Numbered from the stretch's first letter, positions 22,317-34,961 are shown. The stretch is 64,000 bases of DNA from Topomyia yanbarensis (GCF_030247195.1 NC_080672.1:65451771-65515770); one strand, 5' to 3'. The notes: a model not told the origin generated them from the letters alone. Numbers and translations are program-made.

Positions 22317-23598
22317 AAGGGCGAACACGAAATTATTGCGACACCGAAAATGTCATGCCAATTTTCTTATAATGTTTAAAATCAAACCAAAATTTTAGGG
22401 TAGTTTTATACATATATTTACTTCAAAAATCAAAAGAAAAGTTAATCGATGGAGCCTTGAGTGTAAAATTGAACGCATTTTCGCTTGATGCCCTCCATCG
22501 AAGTCTTTACAGTGTCATCCGGTACCAGTTTCTCAGTTTTTTTTCCATTTTCTTAACATGTCCTTCTCGTCTTTGGCTGTCTTCTTGCTTTTCCGAAGTT
22601 CCCGCTTCATCATTGCCCAGTACTGCTCCACCGGGCGCAGCTCCGGACAGTTTGGCAGATTCATGTCCTTTGGAACAAAATGGACAGAATTGGCCTCATA
22701 CCACTCCAGGACACTTTTAGAATAGTGACATGATGCCAAATCTGGCCAAAATAGCGGAGCTTCGTCGTGCTGCTGCAAGAACGGCAAAAGGCGCTTCTCG
22801 AGGCACTCAGATTTGTAGATCTCGCCGTTTACTGTGCCCTTTGTCACGAAAGGCTCACTCCTCAGTCCGCAAGAGCAGATGGCCTGCCAAATGAGATATT
22901 TGGAGGCGAACTTCGACAATTTGTCGTCTACATAGAACTTGCTCCTGCCGGTGAAAAACTTCAACCCCGGAATTTGCTTAAAATCGGCTTTTATATACGT
23001 TTCGTCGTCCATCACACAGCAACCATATTTTGTCAGCATCTTCTCGTACAGCTTCCGTGCCCGAGTTTTAGCCGTCGATTGTCGCCGCTCATCGCGGTTT
23101 GGGAAGTTCTGTACCTTGTATGTATGTAGTCCAGCTCTCTTCTTTGCATTCTGGCCGTAGCGCTGCGACATGCCGATCTTTTTAGCCAAATCACGGCTTG
23201 AGACGTTGGGATTTGCTTTAATCATCCGCTTCACCTTTCCCTACGTCCTTTTTTCTCCGGTCCCGGTTTTCTTCCAGCTCCTTTGCCGTGGTCCAACGTC
23301 AACCGCTCCTGGAACCGCTTCAACACTCTGGAGACGGTTGAATGGTGAATGTTCAACAATTTTCCCAACTGTCGGTGCGACAGGTCAGGAAATTTCAGGT
23401 GTTTGGAAAGAATTTGTTCTCTCGACTCGCGTTGGTTCACCTCCATCTTCGTTGAATCGAAAAACACGACTTCGAGTTTGACAGCATGTAAACAATACAC
23501 ATCAATGAAAAAGTGTGCAAAATTTGGTTGATTTTTACCCAATGGTAAAAAAAGTTATGCCCTGTTGAATGTGTCGCAATAATTTAGTGTTCGCCCTT
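22317..23598 (-). mobile_element. ITmD37E-type Tc1/mariner transposon, copy 1 (1282 bp)
   Basis: The element is flanked by TA (22315-22316 and 23599-23600). Its ends are inverted repeats starting AAGGGCGAACAC and continuing with ATTATTGCGACAC. Length and TA target site fit the IS630-Tc1-mariner superfamily. The single transposase frame is on the minus strand and is frameshifted. A second copy is at 31800-35177. Confidence 0.92.
22533..23446 (-). pseudogene. DD37E transposase, frameshifted (copy 1)
   Basis: Likely starts at the ATG at 23446 (MEVNQRESREQ), in agreement with copy 2. The N-terminal half has two helix-turn-helix regions, LSHRQLGKLLNIHHSTVSRV and a second around VSSRDLAKKIGMSQ. 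The catalytic half shows CVMDDETY (first Asp), FWPDLASCHYS (second Asp) and PELRPVEQYW. Exactly 37 residues separate the second Asp from the Glu in PVEQ, which defines the DD37E group known from mosquitoes. The protein would cut and paste the element at TA sites. Relative to copy 2, one base is missing in the linker near 23240-23245, so the reading breaks into two frames and the gene is probably dead. The family's D-D-E residues are all still visible. Confidence 0.9.
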
Positions 23599-23979
23599 TA
23601 ATATGCAAATTACTCACTTGAAGCTCATTTATCGAACGTTCAAGTTGAGGTACACTACTAGTGGCCGTGGCGATCTGGTCCGCCGATAAGGTGATAATTT
23701 TGTGGTGTACAATTTACAAATACCTTGTGAATCATTCCCGACTTTGCCGTCTAAAAACATCGTCGAAGGCAAACCGGTTTCATTTCGCTGTTCATTCACA
23801 TATTTCCAGAAGGATTTTGGGTCCGCTTTCAGCTTGCGTTACATCTTTCGTTCATAGCTGGAGAAACATTGTGCACTCATTTTTTTAAATTCGTGATTTA
23901 GCCGGATGTAATGATTTCTGAGTGCGGTGTTTGCTAAATTTTCTTAGCGCTGCTCGTTTAGCTGTTTTTAGTCGACGCA

Positions 23980-25571
23980 CAGTGGCGTAACTACTACCAA
24001 ATCCTGGCCAAAATAGCAAAACATAATTTTTGGTGTTCTTTGCAATTTTTTTTCGACAAAATAGTTTTTCCAACCACACTCTAATGAATGACAACAGGAA
24101 AATAGGTTTTTCGATTGATAATTTTTGTATGTGAGTATTTGAAAATGGTGAATTTCTAACGGATTTTCTAACTTTGAATTTCATTGCTTCACAATTTTTC
24201 ATATCGCCCAAAAACTAAGTATACAAAGTCAATATCTGGTATAAAATCGTGATTTTCATAACAAACACCAACAAGTTTGACCAAAGAACATCTATTTTTG
24301 TTACATTTTTCCTCTATTTAGTTGGGTTCAAAATGCGCAAATTTTATCAATATTATTTAAAATTCGATAGTGGAAAAAGTATTTTGTCGGGTATTGTCGG
24401 GCAGATCCGTTTAAGCGACACGGTTATTTGGGCTCTCTTCTCTCCGTTTCACGAAAAAAAAACATTCCCAATTAATCCCATTGCCGCTTTTACAGCAGTT
24501 TGAAAATGGCATGTTTATGCCAAAATATGGGCAAAATAAGCAACAAAGTCTTTATTGAGGCTGTACTAAACATCTCAATTTGATTAGATTAGATTATGTG
24601 TGAAGGTATACAATGATTTATTCAGTGTCTCCGTAAGTTTCTCCAATTCTATTGTGATGTGGATATTTTTTTAAAATCAAGATAATTAAAAATTAAGACC
24701 TTTTGTTCATTAATCTATGCAATCCATTGTGACAATTATATTTACAATCGCATGCACGTTCTGCTTATTGTAGAATGTGAAATATAACTAACCCGAATCT
24801 TACTTTATGAATAGTCACGCACACAAGTTGCTTTCTAAACGTTGGTAAATCGTCATTTGTTCAGGTTGTATCTGTTATGAATTTTAATACTGTATATTAA
24901 TGCTTTTTTCATACATAGTCTATTAATTAGAAAGTTTATTCTGATTTTCATATAGATTACTGACAAGCATCTGACTAATGGTATTAGGAATTTTGCTTAA
25001 AATTTGAATCTTTTTATTTCATTGTTTATTATTGGCATATTATAAAATTTTGATTTATATAAGTATCCTATTTTTGAACCATCCACGAGGTTATTTTCTA
25101 GATACCGATAGAAGCATCAAAAGGCCCATAAGAAAATATTGTTCTCAAATTCTGAAACAATTTCCTGCTATATTTAAGATAAGTTTGGTAATTTAAAAGA
25201 TGAGCTGGCGGAAGAACTTTATTGCACTAGCTCAATTTTATCGTAAATTATGAAATGTTATGAGCAAAAAAATATTTTAATTTATGGGGTTACGTTCATA
25301 AAATCAAAACCTTTAAGTGCGAAACCTTCTAATCGACACCCGGCATCCCCAATAATATCGTTAAAATTGAAGAAATTAACATTGAAGTGTAATTTACTTT
25401 TTTTTAATTTTTGTTTTTCACTACACTGCTAGGAGGATTAATGCGGTAATTATTTATTCGTATACTGTCCAAAACTGTAAGAAATCACTTTTTACTGCTC
25501 TTTGAGATACAATAAGGCTTAAAAACGTGCAAATTAATTTTGGCCAGGAATTTGGTCTAGTTACGCCACTG
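23980..25571. mobile_element. hAT-like non-autonomous element, 1592 bp
   Basis: Both ends read CAGTGGCGTAACTA inward and share a subterminal CCAAAT..CCTGGCCAAAAT block. The flanking 8-mers are similar but imperfect (core CGTCG shared), suggesting an aged 8-bp duplication. LINE sequence lies on both sides: GAGCTTCGTCGC before, and CGTCGACTAAAAACAGC after, in the minus sense. No transposase is visible inside, and the interior is AT-rich without other recognised features. Confidence 0.75.
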
Positions 25572-25773
25572 TGCGACGAAGCTCTGCAGTGTGGGATGGA
25601 TGACGGCCAACTTGATGATTATTTATTTTCGGGACATGGCGATCTATCAGGTAACTCAGGATATTGCAGAAAGTCTGTGTGGCTATGTTTACATCTTTGC
25701 AATCCAGAACAGAATCCCAGTCGATATCCTGCAGTACATTTGAAATATTGACGTAATCGGTGTGTTTGAAGTT

Positions 25774-26541
25774 TTAAGAGATATCAGCCGAGCCTTCTAA
25801 AAAAATCAAACTTGGACCATCCTCGAGCGTAAGAATTAATGGAGGGTGGTGTCGGACGTACTTCACTAGCGGTGTGCGGGCGGTGTCAATATGTGGTGCT
25901 GTATCTCGGGCGCTGACGAAGCACAGATCCAAAGTGCGGCCGTTCTCATTTGTAATGGTGTTGATCTGCTGAAGTGTAGCCAAGCTGTAACTATCTAAGA
26001 TAGTGGTAGCAGCGGGATGAAGCTGAGATTTATCCAAATCAGGATAAAGATATCCGCTGTGAGCTGGTCGTCATTTTATTGCGGGTAGATTAAAATCGCC
26101 TAGGATAATAATTTCATCTGCAGGTTGTGCCATCGCAACAATGGAGGCTATTGACTGCGAATGCACATCAATCAACGAGGTTTCGCGTATCCTGTCTGGC
26201 GGGAAGTAAACCACACACATATACAAAGTTCGGTGTTTTAACTTTATCGCTACCCACACTTGTTCGACAGTGTTTCATTCATCGTTCGTGATGTGTTGAA
26301 CTTTGAACCCAACACGCACTGCTAGTAAAACATCTCCGCCTGAAGTTTTACGGCTGTTGTGTGGACCTCGATCGCATCGCAGAACTTCGTAACCTGGGCC
26401 GATCACCTGATTTGATGAAGTTTGTTCGTTGAGCCATGTTTCAGTGAGTGCGATTATGTCGTAGCAGTGATCGGAGCAAGCCAGCTGGTATGCGCTAGCG
26501 CGGGAATTCACGCCACCTACGTTCTGGTAATATATTTGCAC
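25774..26541 (-). pseudogene. LINE endonuclease domain (broken ORF2 N-terminus)
   Basis: Three consecutive minus-strand pieces form an exonuclease/endonuclease/phosphatase fold. It opens YYQNVGGVNSRASAYQLACS. The conserved glutamate is in ALTETWLNE, followed by GGDVLLAVR and the catalytic IILGDFNLPA. Homology continues past the listed end as DYVNISNVLQDIDWDSVLDC to about 25.6 kb. Such domains nick the target DNA to prime reverse transcription. The frames are interrupted by stops and frameshifts (around 26265-26275 and 26040-26070), so it is non-functional. The style matches Jockey/CR1 elements. Confidence 0.85.
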
Positions 26542-27240
26542 GAAACTACACCATTGCGTTGTCTGGAAGGTAGATTGCTATGGGGAAGTATGACCGACTC
26601 TTCAATTGATGAATACTTGCCGAAGTGTACAGGCTGGAAGACCCCCTCTCCATTCCCAGACACAGGGCCGAGACGACTGATGACGTTGGCTGCAAAAGGC
26701 GCGACTGTGCTGGGGGGATTGAGGGCTTCCTGCTTGATTTTTACGGTGCGTCTTGGTGGTTGAAAATCATCTTTGGACTTGTCGGTACAGATGGCTAGAG
26801 ATGACTAGCACAGACGCAGCGTTTTCCAAAACCCCAGGTTATCCTCGGAAGAACATTCACGTTGAAAGTCGATAAATTCGCGGAACTACATCCCGTCGGG
26901 CCAGGTTTCCGCGTTAAGTGCCAATGCCCGGAGCTTGGGGTCGATCCCGATTTTGAGCGAAATGAATTTTAGCCCGTTCAAATCGGCGACGCTTTTACTA
27001 ATTTTTTCACTTCACTAGTAGCAATCCGTGACAGATAGATTCAGCTTTTTCTATGCTGCAGGCTGGACGGAAATTAACGGAACCTTGTCTATGTGAACCT
27101 TTCGGCAAATACACGTTAAGTCGGGAATAGCACGATTAAGAGGTGAGCTAACCAAATCTGGTTCGCGAGCACGTTTGGTTGCGAATCGTTTCTAGACCGG
27201 CGAAATCGTGGGAGTTGTAGGTGGAGCTTTGAGCAGGCCC

Positions 27241-27590
27241 GATGAGAGGGGGGGTCAGCCAGGGTAATTGCCCTGGGGCCCGGGTCGTATTTGGGGGCCC
27301 GCGTTTTTACTCGGTAGATGGGCGAACACTTCCGGTATTCATAGAAGAGAAATAAAAATATCAATAGTAGTTTCTTTGTAATCATTCGTCTTATTAAATT
27401 ATTAAATGATGGAGGCGTAAAAAATGAAATCTTTATTTGATAGTTGACATTTGTTAAAACAAACGTTCTTAAGGGAATTGTCTACTTTGTGTAGAAGTTA
27501 AAAAAGCGAGTTTTATTACTTGAATCGAGGAATACACTACGAAATATTGTGAAACCAATTCAAAGTATGTTCGAAGAAAGCAATAGAACG
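27241..27590. other. GC-rich junction, possible transposon terminus
   Basis: At 27249-27300 there is a G/C-rich block (CCCTGGGGCCCGGGTCG, GGGGGCCCGCG) resembling the subterminal sequence of the 5.2 kb hAT-like element at 35.4 kb. It abuts the end of recognisable LINE ORF1. No second terminus was identified. Confidence 0.3.
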
Positions 27591-28360
27591 TCAAACAGGA
27601 ATGCGAGCGCATGGACAAACGCATCCGTCCTCTTCTACGTTTTCTTCTTTGCTAGTTGTGCTGGTTGTTGGCGTGAAGATACTGGGCGTGATTGTTGTTG
27701 AGTGAATATTTGTTCCTGTCAGAGCCGTAGATATTGATTTTGTAGCCGTTTGTGATTTGGCATAAGATAACGGTGTGCTGTTTACGGTTATAGCAGATGG
27801 GCTTATTGTTCTTTTGCACAAAGTATTCCGTGCAGTTTTTTTTTTGCAGAATTCGTTCATAGGAATCTTCCATGGGTGCATAATCATTAATCAGTGTTGC
27901 CTGATGAAACGTCCCATTTTCGGTTGATCCGCATAAAATGGTTACGTATGAAGGAGTTGGTTTGTACGGAAGCATTCTCACCATAAGAACAACGTTAGGG
28001 ACATCCTGGAAAATGCGAAGTTTCAGCTGTTATGCAAAGCTTTTCTCCGTATCTTGACATAAATTTGTTAATCACGATGTCAGGGGCGTGTGGAGATAAT
28101 TCATGTAAGCGTATATCTCTAGAGCCCTTGCCTATAAATACTGGGATGATGTTGTTAACGTGGCAGCTTTCGTTGGTGTGCTGCACGTTGTTCACAATCT
28201 ATAAGTTTAGTAATTGTTTCACTTCCCGAGTAGCTGATCTTACAGGACATTTCCAAATCAATATCAACACAATTAGTCTGCGGTTGTTTTCACCGTGTAT
28301 CTATAGCGGAATGATTTTCAGTTCTTACTCTGGGCGAGATGAGAAGGTAGACCGATCTTA
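27591..28360 (-). pseudogene. ORF1/gag-like remnant with partial zinc knuckle
   Basis: Read right to left, fragments in shifted frames join as one old protein. They are KCPVRSATREVKQLLNL, then IVNNVQHTNESCHVNNIIPV with SPHAPDIVINKFMSRYGEKL (from 28195), then PNVVLMVRMLPYKPTPSYVT through DYAPMEDSYERIL (from 27984), then CTEYFVQKNNKPICYN and KQHTVILC. The last piece looks like a zinc knuckle that has lost a Cys. That would suit a nucleic-acid-binding ORF1/gag protein of a retroelement. A T run at 27836-27845 coincides with a frame change. A Thr/Ser-rich alternative frame (27887-27591) overlaps and is probably out of frame. The family is not certain. Confidence 0.4.
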
Positions 28361-31300
28361 ACTAACCGTTGAATAAAAGGTTAATTTTTATATTTTTGTA
28401 TTGTTATAGAACGTACTAGTATTTTCCCTCTAAAAATGCATTGTGTTGAGATAGAACAGTGATTTTGGGCCTCACCAAAGATGCGTGTGATGTCTATAAG
28501 AACCCAATTATGATGCGCAAAACTAAAGAAATCAAATCAGTTCAGCTAATCCAACAGCAGCAGTATTCAATTGCCTACTGTACTCACAGTTGTGTTATTT
28601 GCGTCTGATTACTGTGTTCTGTGTTTATATTGTTGTCTCGTCCCACATATTCTCACAGTTTACTTATGTAAATAGAAAATCTTTTTGATTTGATAATTTT
28701 AAACAAAAATTTTGAGCTGCATCTGCTACCTTCTCATTTTTCTTACAACAAAAGCCAAAAACTGCTCCACCGCTACCAGCAAAAAAAAAACAATCCATGT
28801 GTCGCTTTGTCTGCACAGTAGAAGCAAAATATTATGTTCCAAGCTACTGTGTCGAAAAAAAATGAGTGACGATTACAAGTAGAAAGTAGCCTATTGCGGT
28901 CAAAATATATTCCTATTTACTTTTGAGACGTTCCTTAAGATCTATTGTTAAAAGTACAAATGGAGCTAAAGATGACCAATATTTACACCATATAATTTCA
29001 CCATGTTAGACATAGCGTGCTGATTATGTTCCAGACCATCAATGGAACAGAAGCGTTTGTTTCGCGAAACACAATATATCCGCTCACTGTTAAAATACAA
29101 ATTCTTAATCCCTCCATGGTTTGGAAGTATTATTTCCGCTATTGTAGGACCTGCAGATCCTGTTTTCCTTACCCCTAACCTTACTACTTCCCCAATTCTT
29201 GCTATCAGGGAAATAATGAAAAAAAAAAAAAAAACGATTCATGGCACAGATCTCCGATCTACATGGGGAATGTGCCATTTGAGCCAGACGCTGCTGATTC
29301 CTGAATACCCACAAATTTAAAAACTTGTAACTATGGCAATTTTACCCCTGGTATCAACACGGAATAAGAAGCTGTCGAAATTCGCCTGTCTGGCACGCTA
29401 TCTGTAGATGTGGCAGTATGAGTCAACCGGAGTCTAATAGAAACCACGGACTCATGAGTTTCCCGTGGCTGAAGAGATACTAACTCATACTGCACTAGAG
29501 GACATAGGTTTAAAAGGACCCGCCAGTAATACAAGCCTTGAGGCCCGACGCGGCTCTCGACGGCCCTGGCTTTGAGTGCATCGCTGGAGACAACAGAGTT
29601 GCCAGAGAACTGTTAATTCAGAAATTCTTTTTTTTTTTTCGTTTTCTGGGAAAAAATATTCTAAATATGGGTTACCCCCTTTTGGACACCTGCCATTCAA
29701 CTTATTTGTCTATTACCAGAGAGCCCCATGTGTGTGTCTTCTGATATGAGGGTGAGAGGTGCACTTTTTTAATCAGTAAAATGTCGCGAATGAAAACTTT
29801 TAAAACAAAAATTGAAACAAATACTTATACGATTCTCACTATTGATATATTCATTTCGTATTGTATACAGAATTTACATCCTAGCTTTTAACTTGAGAAT
29901 GAATAATACATAAGGAAACTGAAACCGTTAGTGAATATGTAGATTAGAGGGTAATAACATATTTAGATTTATTTATATTCCTGCATCGTTTTCTACCAAA
30001 TCTACCAACCGGAAAGTGTAAAGTACCGATCGAAGAATTCAAGCATTGCACCAAACCAAATAAACTACTTCAGTTCACATAGCATACGGGTATGGATGCG
30101 TTCCAACGTTCAGCCTTTCAAGAAGGGAAAGCATAGGTACATAGCACAAGCTAGCTACCTGCTTCCGTTCCACACGGGCGGATGTGGTTTCAACTTTGTT
30201 ACGGAGCAAACTTTGTAGTTGCATACATTGTACTTGGTGTACATGTATGCAGGAATCTAACTGTTGCTGAATCGGAACCTCCTGCAACGTATGTTGTGTC
30301 CATGACCAACAGTACGACCGGTGGTTTGTGCTGGAAAGTAGTATCGCTTTTCCGCATGAACACACTTGGCTTGGCAAGTGCCAGTAATCCTTATTTTGGA
30401 GAAGGTGTATGCAGATAGAGTTTAAAGAGAATATTTAGTGGGTTTAAATGCTGAGTCTTGTGCCATCGTTACTAAAATTTTACGGGTGCGCATACATTAA
30501 TGGGAATGCTTAGTTGAATGATTTTTTTTTCTAAAGAATTAGATTTATTCGACTTGAAATCTCAGGATAACTAATTATGTCACATAATCCAAATAGAATC
30601 ACTCAACACCTGAGATCCACTGTTTTTCGTTATACTGCAAAGCCCGACGCTATTCGACGGTAATCCTATAGCCAATTCCAACTCGCATTGCTTATGAGAC
30701 CCGAAATCCGTTTTCATTCACATCCAAAAGCAACAATCTCAATCCGTCTGGAAAACACAAAACAACCCGCAGCGGCCAGCTTGAGTGATAACCGCAGGGA
30801 TCTAAACTTTACCAACAAATCATCCCAAATTGCAACCAAATGGGGACGGATTTGGGATGTGCCAACGAGCGGCCATTCTCGGGCCAATGCCGGTGGGCTG
30901 TTCAGAGTACTTTACGGACACCAACCAGCAACAGGTTGAGCTGTATGTATGTTCTGTGTACGTCCACATTTAGATGGATGCCAATAAGCAGTGGTAATTT
31001 ATTATGAGATCCCGACCACATGGGGTGCGGTTCCATGAATCATGGATACGCTTTCGGCGCAATTTAGAGTGATCAATAGATGTGTTTCTGTGTCGATGTG
31101 GTTCTTTTGGGCTTTCGGATTCCCAGCAGAGCCACGTCAACAGTATAAATACGTACGTGCTGGTCAAATTTCTGGGAATGGAAACTTGTTGAACATTTCG
31201 ATGTAGGTACGAGTGGCTTCATTACGTTTCTGTGTGTCTGTTGTAAAATGAATATCCACTGTATGGTGGCCTTTGCTGGGTCACCGGGGAAAGGGAAAAA

Positions 31301-31640
31301 CAAGCCCAACGCAATGTTGATGAGGATTGCCTGTGGGTTACAAGATAATCGCAATATGATGTCGACCACAATTATTTCAAATTATTTTATTCCACTGAAA
31401 AGGATCATCATGAAATTGTTTTTTTTTTTACTAAATACTAAAATAGGTTTACAAGTGATAGTACAGTACCTCATTTATTTCCAGTTTGGATGTTATTAGG
31501 TGTTTGAAATTATTTGAATTGGCGGTGATGTGTTCACCATATCCGCATGTCGCATCAACTGTTTTTTGACGATGGTCGTTCAGATATGCTACTATTGAAA
31601 ATCTTTTCACAAAGAACGAACGTTATAATATCGTATGTAA
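28361..31640. other. Unassigned region
   Basis: No gene is recognised in 3.3 kb. A possible hAT-type terminus, CAGGGCCGTCGAGAGCCGCG, is readable on the minus strand from 29568, but its partner end was not found. Frames at 30182-30418 and 30688-30939 have no domain. A TTACCCCCTTTTGGACACC phrase near 29671 recurs near 46.19 kb, indicating another dispersed repeat. Confidence 0.35.
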
Positions 31641-31856
31641 AGTATTTAGGCTGCTTTTATGGCATCCCGTTCTGAAGGGGATGATGGGATGCTATCTAAA
31701 TCTTATGTTTCTTTTTTTTCAATTTTTCGTCCGTCTTTGTCTGCATTAAGTGCCTATCACCGATATCAGAGAAGCGATTCCACCATCTGGACTCTAGTAA
31801 AGGGCGAACACGAATTATTGCGACACATTTAACAGTGCATAACTTTTTTACCATTG

Positions 31857-33934
31857 CACAGTGGCTCAAAACAGCGTTTTGAGGTACTTAATTCATTGGA
31901 GTCAAAACTGTTCATATTAGCGATTTTATATATTCTACAATGTTTGTGTGTATAAAAAGCGCCATCTTTTGGCAATATTGTTGTTTTAAAAAAATTGATC
32001 ATAGTAGGCTATAAAAAAATTAACTTTTGAACCGAAAGAGATAGCGCTTGACCGTCTTCAACAAAGTTGTAGAGGAGAGTATTTTCATAAATTTTGCAGA
32101 AGACATGTTGTCTCTGTCACTCACAGTTATTGAGTTATAAGATATTTTCTATGATGAAGTCCTACAATTCTTATTTTTACTCATAACTTTTTTGTTTCTG
32201 ATTTTTCGCGTTAACTATGTTCGAAGGTATTTTTTATCATTACAAAACACACAACTTTTTCGAAGAAACAAAATAGCTGTGAATACTGTGTCAAGACTTA
32301 TGGCTGATTTTGATTTCATTTTAACCTGTTTTCGAACCCGTGTAGCTTTCCTATCGGCAAAAACTGTGATTATACTATCAATTATTCTAATAGGACTGGG
32401 TTTCACCTACAAAACGAGGGTAAAACCGTTTGTCCATAATCACCCGTTCAGAAGTTATACCCTGTTGAAAGCTGTATGTCTGGACCTCTTGAAGTCGCGC
32501 ATATGGCTCACTGAACGAGTAGGCGCTGGTGTTCAAAGACGCTTTCGCTTATTTTTCTGAGTGGCGCGCCTTCTGTGTACTAGCGCGTCTGCTGGAAGGT
32601 TAACGCCGATATTGAATGATTTTCTAACGGGTGATGTACTTTTCCAGCTAATCGAATGAATTTTAGTTTTTGAATATTGAAGAAGAGGTAAAAGATACAC
32701 TTTTCCATATAGGGTGAAGTGCCTATTTTCACCATACTAAGCAGGGTGCCTCACTAATTCATTAATTTCTCAGCCTACAAGCAATGGAATGTGTAAAAAT
32801 TTACATCAACAGCTTTGCTTCGTTGTTGAGAACCAATATAATAACACAAATGCGCTGAAAATAGTGAATTTTTCGTGTTTGAGCGCAACGAAAACTCGAA
32901 TCGAGTGACCCTATTGTTGCGCTACCATTTCATTCAATCTGTTGAATAAAGATGACAGACACTGCTCTAACCAACGGCCTCAAATGGGTACGGTGATAAT
33001 AGAAACATGGCGAAAATGGGCTCATCACCCTAATCGCTCTATTAACCTGCTGAATATTTGCAGATATTTCATACCGTGGTGAATGCAGCAATTTTGTGCA
33101 TCTTCTTTATCCTAAAGCTAACATTCATACGGTAATCCCGACGGAAATGAAATTGTACATTACCCGTTAGAACATCATGTAATATCGATGTTAACCTTCC
33201 AGCAGACGCGCTAGTACACAGAGTGCGCGCCGCTCAGAAAAACAAGCGAAAGCGTCTTTGAACACCAGCGCCTACTCGTTCAGTGAACCATATGCGCGAC
33301 TTCAAGAGGTCCAGACATACAGCTTTCAACAGGGTATAACTTCTGAACGGGTGATTATGGACAAACGGTTTTACCTTCGTTTTGTAGGTGAAACCCAGTC
33401 CTATTAGAATAATTGATAGTATAATCACAGTTTTTGCCGATAGGAAAGCTCCGCGGGTTCGAAAGCAGGTTAAAATGAAATCAAAATCAGCCATAAGTCT
33501 TGATACAGTATTCACAGCTATTTTGTTTCTTCGAAAAAGTTGTGTGTTTTGTAATGATAAAAAATACCTTCGAACATAGTTAACGCGAAAAATCAGAAAA
33601 AAAAGTTATGAGTAAAAATAAGAATTGTAGGACTTCATCATAGAAAATATCTTATAACTCAATAACTGTGAGTGACAGAGACAACATGTCTTCTGCAAAA
33701 TTTATGAAAATACTCTCCTCTACAACTTTGTTGAAGACGGTCAAGCGCTATCACTTTCGGTTCAAAAGTTAAATTTTTTATAGCCTACTATGATTAATCT
33801 TTTAAAACAACAATATTGCCAAAAGATGGCGCTTTTTGTACACACAAACATTGTAGAATATGTAAAATCGCTAATATGAACAGTTTTGACTCCAATGAAT
33901 TAAGTACCTCAAAACGCTGTTTTGAGCCACTGTG
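31857..33934. mobile_element. Foldback element with about 780-bp inverted arms
   Basis: The left arm (31857-32640) and right arm (33155-33934) are near-identical inverted copies. They begin CACAGTGGCTCAAAACAGCG and end around GGTTAAC..CTAACGGGT. The insertion is flanked by CATTG at 31852-31856 and 33935-33939, an apparent 5-bp duplication inside ITmD37E sequence (uninterrupted in copy 1 as ACCATTGGG). The extreme tip is itself a small hairpin, CTCAAAAC/GTTTTGAG. The central 514 bp holds a 319 bp MITE. A frame of about 63 codons in each arm has no recognisable domain. The superfamily is unknown. Confidence 0.85.
32712..33030. mobile_element. 319-bp MITE, TA target (copy 1)
   Basis: TIRs start GGGTGAAGTGCCTATTTTCA and the complement of GGGTGATGAGCCCATTTTCG, with TA on both sides (32710-32711 and 33031-33032). 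Another copy of exactly the same length is at 46987-47305. It is non-coding, and the TA site suggests Tc1/mariner-type mobilisation. Confidence 0.85.
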
Positions 33935-34032
33935 CATTGGGTAAAAATCAACCAAATTTTGCACACTTTCTCATTGATGTGTATTGTTTACATGCTGTCA
34001 AACTCGAAGTCGTGTTTTTCGATTCAACGAAA

Positions 34033-34961
34033 ATGGAGGAGAACCAACGCGAGTCGAGAGAACAAATTCTTTCCAAACACCTGGAATTTTCTGACCTGTC
34101 GCACCGGCAGTTGGGAAAAATGTTGAACATTCACCATTCAACCGTCTCCAGAGTGTTGAAGCGGTTCCAGGAGCGGTTGACGTTGGACCACGGCGAAGGA
34201 GCTGGAAGAAATCCGGGACCGGAGAACAAAAAGACAGAGGGAAAGGTGAAGCGGATGATTAAAGCAAATCCCAACGTCTCAAGCCGTGATTTGGCTAAAA
34301 AGATCGGCATGTCGCAGAGCTACGTCCAGAATGCAAAGAAGAGAGCTGGACTACATACATACAAGGTACAGAAGTTCCCAAACCGCGATGAGCGGCAACA
34401 ATCGACGGCTAAAACTCGAGCACGGAAGCTGTACGAGAAGATGCTGACAAAATATGGCTGCTGTGTGATGGACGACAAAACATATATAAAAACCGATTTT
34501 AAGCAAATTCCGGGGTTGGAGTTTTTCACCGGCAAGAGCAAGTTCTATGTGGACGACAAATTTAAGAAGAAGAAAATGTCGAAGTTCGCCTCCAAATATC
34601 TCATTTGGCAGGCCATCTGCTCTTGCGGACTGAGGAGTGAGCCTTTCGTGACAAAGGGCACAGTAAACGGCGAGATCTACAAATCTGAGTGCCTCGAGAA
34701 GCGCCTTTTGCCGTTCTTGCAGCAGCACGACGAAGCTCCGCTATTTTGGCCAGATTTGGCATCATGCCACTATTCTAAAAGTGTCCTGGAGTGGTATGAG
34801 GCCAATTCTGTCCATTTTGTTCCAAAGGCATGAATCCGCCAAACTGTCCGGAGTTGAGCCCGGTGGAGCAGTACTGGGCAATGATGAAGCGGGAACTTCG
34901 GAAAAGCAAGAAGACAGTCAAAGACGAGAAGGACATGTTAAGAAAATGGGAAAAAAACTGA
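34033..34961 (+). pseudogene. DD37E transposase, frameshifted near the C-terminus (copy 2)
   Basis: The ATG at 34033 (MEENQRESREQ) starts the same protein as copy 1. Helix-turn-helix segments are present (LSHRQLGKMLNIHHSTVSRV), followed by CVMDDKTY and FWPDLASCHYS. After FVPK a base present in copy 1 is missing (GGACATG against GGCATG, about 34828). The frame then stops at 34831-34833, just before the Glu-containing PELSPVEQYW, which is still legible in another frame to 34961. The catalytic triad is thus split. Copy 1 is intact at this site and broken where this copy is intact, so the two frameshifts arose independently. Confidence 0.9.

Larger units (their letters stand above)
23601..27240 (-). 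mobile_element. Jockey/CR1-type LINE (ORF1 end, endonuclease, linker), interrupted
   Basis: Read right to left, decayed ORF1 sequence (LRALALNAETWPDG then FREFIDFQ, about 26.85-26.98 kb) is followed by an apurinic-type endonuclease (26541 to about 25600). A hAT-like insertion (23980-25571) splits it. The frame then resumes with RRLKTAKRAALRKFS and KADPKSFWKYVNEQRNETGL, the linker between endonuclease and reverse transcriptase. ITmD37E copy 1 lies just past the last recognisable segment. No reverse transcriptase follows on the left side, so the copy is 3'-truncated or lost in T-rich DNA. Confidence 0.8.

Noticed and set aside
22767..23531. Plus-strand frames of up to 120 codons across ITmD37E copy 1
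   Set aside because: Antisense to a transposase with recognised catalytic motifs. The same shadows recur opposite copy 2.
29500..29570. A complete hAT element read on the minus strand from 29568
   Set aside because: Only one terminus (CAGGGCCGTCGAG) is visible. No partner end or 8-bp duplication was found.
32192..33579. Paired frames of about 63-122 codons in the foldback arms, also at 12824
   Set aside because: Identity between arms is at DNA level and both strands are equally open. No recognisable domain, so not called as genes.
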